A DNA stretch of 32,314 nucleotides from an uncultured Lachnospiraceae bacterium (lineage in GTDB: Bacteria; Bacillota; Clostridia; Lachnospirales; Lachnospiraceae), in contig CAMOGQ010000031.1 in assembly GCA_946614165.1 (NCBI GenBank), positions 1-32,314 on the forward strand. The letters run 5' to 3'. The first letter of the stretch is position 1. Each line of letters opens with the position of its first letter. The notes under the pieces are model-generated. The model was not told the origin of the DNA, did not search any database, and saw nothing but the letters and a program-made list of their open reading frames with translations. A program made the translations under genes and the position numbers. Positions 24,547-32,314 of this stretch are shown here, one piece after another.

Positions 24547-27500
24547 TTAAGCCGCGTCTCTCCGCCTTTTCCTCATCACCAATCCTGCTCCGGCAAGTGC
24601 CGTCATGATGGTTCCGAGAAGGTAGATGACGCTGGTACCCGGACCACCGGTGGAGGGAAGGACAACTCCACTCTGGTTTGTGATCTCGATCTTCCACACA
24701 CCTGTGTCCCGATCCTGTTCAATTTTGGGATATTCAATTTCCTCATCACCAATTCTTGCAGTGACCACAATTCCCGTTTCAGTGTTCTGAACATTGATAG
24801 TGACATCTTCTACTGAATAGTACCCAGCTGGTGTCCTCGTTTCAGTCAGTATATACATTCCTATCGGCAATGCTTCATTCTCATAGATCAAAGCTTCCGT
24901 TACATCTACTTCTTCTCCGTCACGGATCACTTTGATGGTTCTGTTCGTGGATACCAACCCAGTCGAATTGATGCCATTACCGGTCAAGCTGAACTCTGCT
25001 CCTTCCAATGGCTGCCTGGACTGATCTATCTTCAGGATCTTAACAGGTACTGTAGATGGCTTGTTGGTAATGTCTGCGGTAATATCTGCATTCAAGACAA
25101 ATGTCGTTGCATTATCTGTGATTGTAGCTGCATACCCACCAACAGTTGCTGTCATATCAAAGCCAACAAGTCCCGGCTCAGAAATCGTGTAACTCCCACG
25201 CTGAAGGGCAGAGATGGTGATGTTACTTCCATGTTTCACTTTTAAAGCAATGGTTCCAGGCTGATCATCAGAGGCCGGTGTTGCCGTAATTGTTTCAACC
25301 ATTACCGTTTCTCCAGCCTCTTCTACCGTGTACCCGCTGATGGAATAAATGTTTTCTGTGATTGCAGGTGAGGTAATTGTCAGGTCAAATTCACCGTCTT
25401 TTACGGTTCCATCAACCGTTTTTGTGATCGTCAAGTCATATCCTTTTTCCTTGTAAATCACATAAACTGTCGGCGCATTACCACTGAAAGCTGTCCAAGT
25501 TTCTCCATCAAAGCTATATTTCACCTGACCGTCAACGACTTTCAGCTGCATAGCCTGACTGTTAGACACCCCATCAAGTCCATCAGTATTAGTCAATCCA
25601 GCATTACCGGCACCGATTTTAACATAATCCAGCGAAAGAGCATTATCACCATCAAGATCCGGTGGAACACGGAATGCACCACCTGTAGACTGATCGATAA
25701 TGAATGCGTCTGTGCCCACTTCAAGCTGTGCATCCTGTGTAACAGTGACTCCGTTCAATGTGACAGAACCGTTGTTTCGTTTGATAGGATCTATTGTTGT
25801 TAAAGCACCATTTGCCCCTTCTTCCATGTACACAATTTTCGGCATCGGATAGTAAACATAGTAAATATTGTAGCCTTCCTCCACCAGCTTTGATGGATCG
25901 TCATTCATGTACACGCCGAGGTATTCACTGTCTTCAAGTGGCTTAAAGCTGACAGAACTCACATCAGTGTAATAAGACGTGATGTTCCCCTGATCATCTT
26001 CTCTACCATAGATGATTCCAGCAAAACGATAAGTATTTGTATCACCTGTAAATAACCCCTCCGGGCTGGTTTCAGACAATGCTACTGTATCATCGCTTGG
26101 GATGGACACAGTATAGATAGACTCGTCGTTTATACGCATATCATCATGCGCAATGAAGCCACCATTCTGAGCTAAGGCAATATGCAGTTCGATATCCTCT
26201 TTCGTCCGTGTATTAGTGTAGGTCACCTCCTGGTCTTCGCTGGTACTGGTGGTTGTATAGGTGTAGACATACACATGATCACCGCTATCCCCATCATTGG
26301 TCGTAGTGAAACCATCTTTCGGGCGCTGGGTGACAGTAATGGTCTGAGTGACAGTAGTTGTTGTAACTGTCCTGGTCTTTGTTTGACTATTCCCAGATGC
26401 AGAATTCTCAATTTCTGATCCGTTATTCGTCATAGAGGAATAAAACAACGTCTCCGTTTCGCGTTCATTATCTGACAACGAAAAACCAAATTCTGAGTTA
26501 TTAGTCGTTGTTTCAACACTTGGATTGCCCTGATTTTGCCAAGGTCCATAACTCCCCCAAGAACTCCATGCATTTCTTCTGGTTCTTGTCGCAATTTGTG
26601 TTTGAGTACTTGTCGTAGTCGTTGTCGTTATCACAACCTCATACTCAAACTCCTCATCCTTATCGTCCTGAGTTCCGATTGTCTGTTCTTTGATCATAAC
26701 TATCGTCGGCTCTGACTCATAGTACACGACATACAATTCCGGATCATATCCATAGCTCACCCACGTGCTGCCGTTATCCGTTGAATACTGGTAACCTCGC
26801 CATGTATTGCGAATCTTAAGATCCGGGCGTGAGTTATCTGATCCGGAGGAGTTGGAAATCATGTGTAACTGTGAACTGCTCTCAGCGTTCTCATCACCAA
26901 TTGCGAAAGAATAATACTTATAGTTCGTATTATTCGCCCAAGCCAGCGGAGCGGTCACGCCAGCTGTCATATCATATGTACCAGCCGTGGCAGATGTCGG
27001 AGCAGCTGAAGCCACATTCACATCTGTCAGACTTCCATCTGTGTTCATTTCCTTATAGTCGATTGTCAGCGTTTTTGGATCCTCGAAATATACAAGATAG
27101 ATTTCCTTGTCGCTTGGCAGATCCTCTGTAGTACCATCCTTGTAGGTCACACTGACACGTTTAGTGACTGTATTATAGCCGACATCTGTAATTATATTAT
27201 CTTCTGAACAATTCTCGAGACTGTCGCTGACGCAGGCGAATGCATACTCATAGCCAGTCGGGATATTAACATATGTTTCTGTATCGGATTTATCAACCAG
27301 AGGAATCTCTGTCCCTGTGTTTACAACAAAATGCTCCTGGTTTTCTTTCTTCCAGTCATTTACCTCTTGAAGCGTTTCTTCACTTGAATCCACTACATGA
27401 TAAGGTACCTGAATGGCATTTGCCCAGAAACCATACAATGTCAGTTCCCCGGTTATCGGCGTGCTGAAATCATATTCATAAGCCACTTCTCCGGAATCTG

Positions 27501-30500
27501 TATAACGGACAGGGCTCCAATATGCAAAACGTTCATCTTCCCTGCTTGATACAGGAACATAAATCGGCTCATCAATAGTTCCACTCACATATGCATAAGT
27601 GTAGTACTGCTGTCTTGACTCATCCCAGGTATAAATCGGATCGCCGTCGTCATCGACAGCGTTCCAACTCCCGCCCCAGTCAGCATTTGCGTTATTCTTA
27701 TCAAAATAAACCTTCACCTGCCATTCAGCATAAAGCGTTACCGGTTCTTCCTTGTCTACATAATAATCTTCGCCGGCATCAAAATGATCACCGGAAGCAT
27801 CAGGTTCTGTATTCCATCCCTTAAATTCTGCTCCTTCGAGAGAAAAACCTGTGCCATTGCTCAGAGTCACCTCACTGTTATTAAGCAGGCCGCTGATTGT
27901 AGCGGATGATTCATCAGCTTCTGTTTCATAATTTGCATCTGTTTCAGTTGGTTTACCGTAATCTACTGACTCTGTGTCGACTATACCGCCGTTTGCATCA
28001 TAGGTAATCTGGGCTGATTCAATCTTAGAATAGACTGCATCCAGAATCAGATATTCTTTTTCAATTCCGTCGACGGACTCTTCAAAAGCATAAAGTGACT
28101 GAAACTCAAATGTCTGGCCCGGATAGTATACAGTATCGTCGTCGCCTCTTATTTTCCAGCCAACGAAACTCATGCCCTCCGGAGCATGTGCAGTTCTGGT
28201 AACTACAATATTTGCATGATCTGCATAGTCCGAATCATCCAGTGTATGGAATGTATCCTCATTATTATCCTGGTCATCGAGCGTTCCGGAACCAGCATCA
28301 TAACGGATATAATACGTTCCAAGCTGCTTCCAGTGTAAACGCAGCTTAGTATTGTGCATTACCGGCTGCCCAAAAGCATAAGGAGTCTCTGATCCATCTT
28401 CATGTACTTCATACCATCCAGCATAACGATATGCATCCTGAGAATACTCATATTTCTTGCTAAGATCTGCCGCGGGGTCACTGACATCTTGTGTATAATA
28501 TGCACCACGGTCTGAAATATCATCCTCTCTATCTTCATATTCTTCTGTTAATCCATGATAATTACGATCTTTGACTGCATAGTACCATGTACCATTCAGT
28601 GATTCATGATAATGTCTGGTCGTTGTAGAATACTCTTCAATCGGGTCACCATTGTACGGCTCCCAGAACCATGTAGACTGAGTACCTGTCAGTTCGCCAC
28701 CATTCGGATCAATTTCAATCAAATACCATTCTGTTTCCCAGCCTGCAAAGAGCTGAAGATTGTGTGCAGGCATCCTGTCATAAAGCACCTTTGAAGTGGC
28801 TGTAGAATTGTTATATTCCTCCTCAGTAAAATACACCCGGGTTGAGCAAGCAGAATCAGCATACCAACCAGTAAAGCGATAGCCCTCACGAGAAGATGTC
28901 GGATCATCAGGAATGAATCCATCTATTTTTTGATTATATTTGATTGAAACAGGCTCAATCTCAGATCCATTAACAGTAACATTCTGATTAGTATATGAAT
29001 CAGTAAATGTGATTTCAAAAGTATCCTTGTCATAATAGAGGTAGTTTATATTCCCACTTCCAATGTTGGCCTGATTATTATTTCCAAAGGCAGGACTGGC
29101 ATTTGTTCTGCTTCTTACATATCCTTCTATCGGGTGATATTCTTCGTCATATGTTAGATAGTAAAAGTTATGATTTACTGTCTTGTACAGAGTATAGGTT
29201 TTATTATTAAATATTCTTGTCTGACCTGTACTCTCACTGTCATCGTCTATTTCAACATAATAATAGATGGTTTTTTGAGTTCCACGTTGTCTGGGGTTAA
29301 AGGTAACATTTGCGTCTGGCATTGTTTCGATGGTCACTAACGCATAACTATAAACAGACGTATTTGTAGCTGTCCATTGATAGCCATTATAATTTGCACC
29401 ATTCATCCCTTGAATAGGGAAATACTCTTTTATTGATGAACCATACAAAGCTGTTATTGTACGTGCAGTTCCCCCGTTTGTTGTTCTAAATGTCAGTGTA
29501 TGCACATTCCTGTCGTAATACACATTCAGAACGGTCGAACCGTTACCATCAACGGTCTTAGCATCATCGCACCGATAATAATGGAACCCTGAATAATCTC
29601 CACTTCCAGCTAAATCCTTGTATGTATTTGCAACACTGACCTGACTGCCTGTAATCGCATCCAAAGTAAAGCTTTCCGCAAAATCATAATGCTTGTCACT
29701 GTCAGCGAGATTCGCTTCATCTGTTGCCTTCTGCCTCCAGACAACGACCGTATACTTTGTGTTGGCTTCTGTCCAGTGACCATAAAGTGTTACATCATCA
29801 CTTATTCGAAGTTCATTATTTACAACAGAAAAATCCCCAACGGTTCCGCTAATTGCAAGAGAACCATCAGCATTAACGATCTTGGTCCCACCATTTTCAG
29901 CTGTATACCAGCCATCAAAAGAATAACCTGTTCTTACAGGGGTTGGAAAACTATCTTCTCCCTCATCTATGTAATAATACCTCGGTGGGACATAAGTCGC
30001 ACCTGACCCGGTAGGTCCCGAGGAGAACGTTAACCAGTTGATAGGAACAAATACAGGATACAGATCCGTATTCTCTGTAATGGTAATCGGGTCGCTAACA
30101 AGCTGGATCGAATCTCCGTTTATATCTACTTGCGCCCCAGCAACAACCGGGGTTAAAGACCAACCGCGGAATGCCATCTCCGGTGAGGAGTTTTCTTCTG
30201 CTTCAGAATCATCATAAGTAACCGTCACATCAGAAATCTGGATGGAAGTACTACCATCCGTCTTTTCTCCGCGACGCGTCTCAGCAACCGGCCATGACCG
30301 GGTCGCACCATTATACTGTTCATGGAAAATAACATATGCGTAATCGGCAAACTTTGCCCGAAGAACGACTTCTTCCTCGGTAGTGACATCCGGGATATTT
30401 GAGAAATCAAACGGTTCATCCGCATATGTACCAGTGTCCGGATCATAAACATACCATCCGGCAAAAGTAGATGTCGTACTTCCTGGAATAGAAGGCAGCT

Positions 30501-31989
30501 GTGGGATAACTAGTTCTTCTGTGACACCATCTACGGTTTTTATCTTCTGCTGATATACAGATTCCCCCGTGTCAGTCAGGAAATAATATTTATCATAAGT
30601 TCCGCTGGCATCAGGAGAATAAAAACTGTATGTACGAATCGGTCCTTTATCAGCAACAACGTAAACTGAAAACCCATCTGCCGCAAATTCCACGACAGAT
30701 CCGTCCCCACTATTCTCAGTACTATTCTCTACAACATCTCCCACTTCGCTCTCATCAACAAAATGGACAACATTGAGTTCTTCCCCCTCACTATCAGCAA
30801 GCTCTATTCGCACGTTAACAGAAGTACCATCCGCCGGTTGGTGCTTCACGCTGTGATCATCCTTATCAACAATCTTAATATCAAACACGCGGGCATAAGA
30901 AACAGACCCGTTTTCCCAACCAAGTGCATTCTCTGTGTATGCCACATATTCCTCGTAGCTCATGCCATACACGGAGGATAAATTTGATTCATCTATATCT
31001 GCTGGAAGAATCTCGTTTACCTCAAGCTCGGCATCCACCGGAATGTCGGTTTCTGCACCATATGTCGCTGTGATTCTGTAATTCTTCCCATCACTCGCCA
31101 GTATAGTCTTCTCAATCTCTGTTCCGACGATCCCGTATACGGAAAAGCTGTCCGATTCAAAGGAGACGCTGTCTGTGAGCGCATCCTTTTCTTCCGCCTG
31201 GGCTTCCACAAGCACGGGGACTTGTTCTTCTGTATCCGCCGCATCGAAATGGACTACGCTTATGTCTCCTGTCTCTGCAGTGCTGTCTGAAATGCTACCC
31301 TCATTGATGTCTGCATCTTCCTCCGGGAATGCTTCCATGCTTTCCGCATCTGCCGCATAAGCTTCTGCGCTTGCTTCTTCCGGCATTTCGTAATAAAGGG
31401 CCTTCTTATAATCGATCACGATGCTGACAGGTGCCGCCGGTTCGATCGCTTCCCCCTTCGAAAGGAAGGAAATATCGAAAAAGCGGGCATAGGAAATCAG
31501 AGCCCCTCCGCCTTTTTCCGTCCGGACAGCTTCCAGGGCTCTTTCATAGTAATCCTTATATTCATCCGTTCCTTCTTCGATCTCCTCAGCCGAAATACTG
31601 ACATCCCCGGGCAGTTCTGCATCCTCTCCGTAGAATGCCGTGACAGTATAGTTATCCTCTTCCTGTGTCAGGGCAAAGGGCCTGTCAGGCTCCTCGGCCG
31701 GCCCTTCCGCTCCGCTTTCTCCCTCATCTTCGAACCAGGAACTGTCCCGGCCGCTTTCCCAGTCGCCTTCCCAGTCGCCTTCCCAGTCTTCTCCCCAGTC
31801 CTCATCCTGTTCAGAAGTGCCGCTTTCAAGGGTGATTGCCTCATCTTCTTCCGCCCCGGCCCGGTCCAGTGAGATCGCGGGCAGGACCATGAGATAGGTA
31901 GTTACAAAGATAATGATACAGGCAAGAACGGCTGATATCCTCTTCCGCCAGCGGGACCATCCTTTTATGATTTTACCGATTTGTTCCAT
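24547..31989 (-). CDS. giant LPXTG surface protein with InlB-type repeats (2480 aa)
   Basis: Cell-wall-anchored adhesin-like protein. Residues 1-43 form the export segment (LACIIIFVTTYLMVLPAISL), nearly the same as in the 2267-aa protein. An acidic GDWE-repeat segment runs from 60 to 100. Two beta-type modules (about 100-290 and 300-445) carry VVHF and FSVY motifs. A long series of InlB/Flg_new-type repeats runs from about 490 to 1430, marked by GWY or GW motifs such as TGYSFDGWYTAENGG. Then come four spaced YxVYY-x-P motifs, a Thr-rich segment (about 1780-1925), a Cna-B-like unit (YDLTITKTVDG), a SpaA domain and LPSTG at 2444-2448 with a basic tail. Start ATG 31989 with AGGAAGG upstream. The base composition of the middle is visibly more AT-rich than both ends, suggesting a mosaic. 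Confidence 0.93.
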   Translation of the reverse strand: MEQIGKIIKGWSRWRKRISAVLACIIIFVTTYLMVLPAISLDRAGAEEDEAITLESGTSEQDEDWGEDWEGDWEGDWESGRDSSWFEDEGESGAEGPAEEPDRPFALTQEEDNYTVTAFYGEDAELPGDVSISAEEIEEGTDEYKDYYERALEAVRTEKGGGALISYARFFDISFLSKGEAIEPAAPVSIVIDYKKALYYEMPEEASAEAYAADAESMEAFPEEDADINEGSISDSTAETGDISVVHFDAADTEEQVPVLVEAQAEEKDALTDSVSFESDSFSVYGIVGTEIEKTILASDGKNYRITATYGAETDIPVDAELEVNEILPADIDESNLSSVYGMSYEEYVAYTENALGWENGSVSYARVFDIKIVDKDDHSVKHQPADGTSVNVRIELADSEGEELNVVHFVDESEVGDVVENSTENSGDGSVVEFAADGFSVYVVADKGPIRTYSFYSPDASGTYDKYYFLTDTGESVYQQKIKTVDGVTEELVIPQLPSIPGSTTSTFAGWYVYDPDTGTYADEPFDFSNIPDVTTEEEVVLRAKFADYAYVIFHEQYNGATRSWPVAETRRGEKTDGSTSIQISDVTVTYDDSEAEENSSPEMAFRGWSLTPVVAGAQVDINGDSIQLVSDPITITENTDLYPVFVPINWLTFSSGPTGSGATYVPPRYYYIDEGEDSFPTPVRTGYSFDGWYTAENGGTKIVNADGSLAISGTVGDFSVVNNELRISDDVTLYGHWTEANTKYTVVVWRQKATDEANLADSDKHYDFAESFTLDAITGSQVSVANTYKDLAGSGDYSGFHYYRCDDAKTVDGNGSTVLNVYYDRNVHTLTFRTTNGGTARTITALYGSSIKEYFPIQGMNGANYNGYQWTATNTSVYSYALVTIETMPDANVTFNPRQRGTQKTIYYYVEIDDDSESTGQTRIFNNKTYTLYKTVNHNFYYLTYDEEYHPIEGYVRSRTNASPAFGNNNQANIGSGNINYLYYDKDTFEITFTDSYTNQNVTVNGSEIEPVSIKYNQKIDGFIPDDPTSSREGYRFTGWYADSACSTRVYFTEEEYNNSTATSKVLYDRMPAHNLQLFAGWETEWYLIEIDPNGGELTGTQSTWFWEPYNGDPIEEYSTTTRHYHESLNGTWYYAVKDRNYHGLTEEYEDREDDISDRGAYYTQDVSDPAADLSKKYEYSQDAYRYAGWYEVHEDGSETPYAFGQPVMHNTKLRLHWKQLGTYYIRYDAGSGTLDDQDNNEDTFHTLDDSDYADHANIVVTRTAHAPEGMSFVGWKIRGDDDTVYYPGQTFEFQSLYAFEESVDGIEKEYLILDAVYSKIESAQITYDANGGIVDTESVDYGKPTETDANYETEADESSATISGLLNNSEVTLSNGTGFSLEGAEFKGWNTEPDASGDHFDAGEDYYVDKEEPVTLYAEWQVKVYFDKNNANADWGGSWNAVDDDGDPIYTWDESRQQYYTYAYVSGTIDEPIYVPVSSREDERFAYWSPVRYTDSGEVAYEYDFSTPITGELTLYGFWANAIQVPYHVVDSSEETLQEVNDWKKENQEHFVVNTGTEIPLVDKSDTETYVNIPTGYEYAFACVSDSLENCSEDNIITDVGYNTVTKRVSVTYKDGTTEDLPSDKEIYLVYFEDPKTLTIDYKEMNTDGSLTDVNVASAAPTSATAGTYDMTAGVTAPLAWANNTNYKYYSFAIGDENAESSSQLHMISNSSGSDNSRPDLKIRNTWRGYQYSTDNGSTWVSYGYDPELYVVYYESEPTIVMIKEQTIGTQDDKDEEFEYEVVITTTTTTSTQTQIATRTRRNAWSSWGSYGPWQNQGNPSVETTTNNSEFGFSLSDNERETETLFYSSMTNNGSEIENSASGNSQTKTRTVTTTTVTQTITVTQRPKDGFTTTNDGDSGDHVYVYTYTTTSTSEDQEVTYTNTRTKEDIELHIALAQNGGFIAHDDMRINDESIYTVSIPSDDTVALSETSPEGLFTGDTNTYRFAGIIYGREDDQGNITSYYTDVSSVSFKPLEDSEYLGVYMNDDPSKLVEEGYNIYYVYYPMPKIVYMEEGANGALTTIDPIKRNNGSVTLNGVTVTQDAQLEVGTDAFIIDQSTGGAFRVPPDLDGDNALSLDYVKIGAGNAGLTNTDGLDGVSNSQAMQLKVVDGQVKYSFDGETWTAFSGNAPTVYVIYKEKGYDLTITKTVDGTVKDGEFDLTITSPAITENIYSISGYTVEEAGETVMVETITATPASDDQPGTIALKVKHGSNITISALQRGSYTISEPGLVGFDMTATVGGYAATITDNATTFVLNADITADITNKPSTVPVKILKIDQSRQPLEGAEFSLTGNGINSTGLVSTNRTIKVIRDGEEVDVTEALIYENEALPIGMYILTETRTPAGYYSVEDVTINVQNTETGIVVTARIGDEEIEYPKIEQDRDTGVWKIEITNQSGVVLPSTGGPGTSVIYLLGTIMTALAGAGLVMRKRRRDAA
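31756..31800 (-). repeat. 12-bp in-frame tandem repeat encoding GDWE
   Basis: CAGTCGCCTTCC repeats about three times in tandem with a fourth imperfect copy (plus strand), encoding EDWEGDWEGDWES in the acidic segment after the export signal. The unit is a multiple of three, so copy-number change would alter length without breaking the frame. Confidence 0.65.
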
Positions 31990-32182
31990 TTATTTCTGAC
32001 CTTCCTGAATGGAGAAATTCTTCTTACGGGCGTATCCTCATGAAACTGTTCCCACGAACCATCTCTTCTCTGCTTTGTCCGGTTTTATACCGGGGCCAAA
32101 AAGGAGCCCTCCCGGACGGACGTAAAGACAAAGTGCCCTGCCTCTTTCAAAGGCCCATTATGAAAAAAACAGAATTTCCCTG

Positions 32183-32254
32183 ATTGTGAGTCTAATCCCT
32201 TTCCGGCAGAAAAAACAGTCCTGTAAAAACAAAAAATCCCTTAAATTTGTTAAC
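32183..32254 (-). promoter_or_regulatory. conserved upstream control element of the 2480-aa gene
   Basis: Minus strand GTTAAC (32254-32249), ATTTAA, TTTTTTGTTT, AGGACTGTT, 14 variable bases, GGGATTAGACT, then CACAAT (32188-32183). Same blocks and spacing as upstream of the 2267-aa gene, where CACAAT is TATAAT. The ~190-base leader to the start codon holds a CCGGT/ACCGG hairpin (32079-32093) and the shared TTCAGGAAGG ribosome site. Confidence 0.55.
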
Positions 32255-32314
32255 TTCCGGTTACTGTTCACGACCTTACCGCCCCTCATTTTATAAATCT
32301 CTCTTATTACATCT

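Noticed and set aside
24450..24549. Sequencing frameshift at the end of the 2480-aa gene rather than a recombination scar
   Set aside because: The gene already ends with a full LPSTG anchor, helix and basic tail before the stop, so the second tail is redundant rather than a displaced end of the same frame.

Overview
The window looks like a chromosomal stretch from a gut-type Gram-positive of the class Clostridia, most likely a Lachnospiraceae member. The reasons are LPSTGG-type sortase anchors on giant SpaA/Cna-B surface proteins, a split CpsC/CpsD (EpsA/EpsB-type) tyrosine kinase pair, strong GGAGG ribosome sites, and GC content that is moderate but uneven. The taxonomic placement is inference; there is no rRNA or marker gene here. 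Almost everything is read on the minus strand, so transcription runs from high to low coordinates.

Region 1 (about 1-7770) is part of an exopolysaccharide/glycan locus. In order of transcription it holds a promoter with a 5' stem-loop, the CpsC-like membrane adaptor, the CpsD-like kinase (with an altered Walker A motif), two stacked terminator hairpins, a membrane-bound NDP-sugar 4,6-dehydratase of the PglF/CapD/EpsC family, an 870-bp gap with one structured element, a DegT-family sugar aminotransferase, a degenerate repeat array, a cluster of tiny overlapping ORFs (one frameshifted), and a PglC-like phosphoglycosyl transferase. Dehydratase, aminotransferase and PglC-like transferase together suggest a bacillosamine-type amino sugar loaded on undecaprenyl phosphate. 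The expected N-acetyltransferase is not in the window.

Region 2 (about 7980-15830) holds a membrane-anchored class-A-beta-lactamase-fold serine hydrolase on a charged stalk, a 1-kb non-coding stretch with operator-like repeats, a plus-strand bitopic membrane protein of unknown function with its own promoter and leader hairpin, two small hypothetical proteins, a multi-pass acyltransferase and a CPBP (CAAX-type) intramembrane protease.

Region 3 (15976-32314) holds two giant cell-wall-anchored surface proteins of 2267 and 2480 residues. They share a homologous signal/N-terminal two-module region and a homologous upstream control region, but differ completely in the middle (fibro-slime plus SpaA/Cna-B domains versus InlB-type repeats). 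Between them lie two relics: a 96-bp sortase-anchor tail directly abutting the stop codon of the 2480-residue gene, with the junction falling on the LPxTG codons, and a 297-codon headless C-terminal cassette with its own LPSTG anchor and terminator. I read this as a locus where C-terminal ends of surface proteins are exchanged or accumulated by recombination. No sortase, transposase, recombinase, tRNA, rRNA or CRISPR array was seen in the window.
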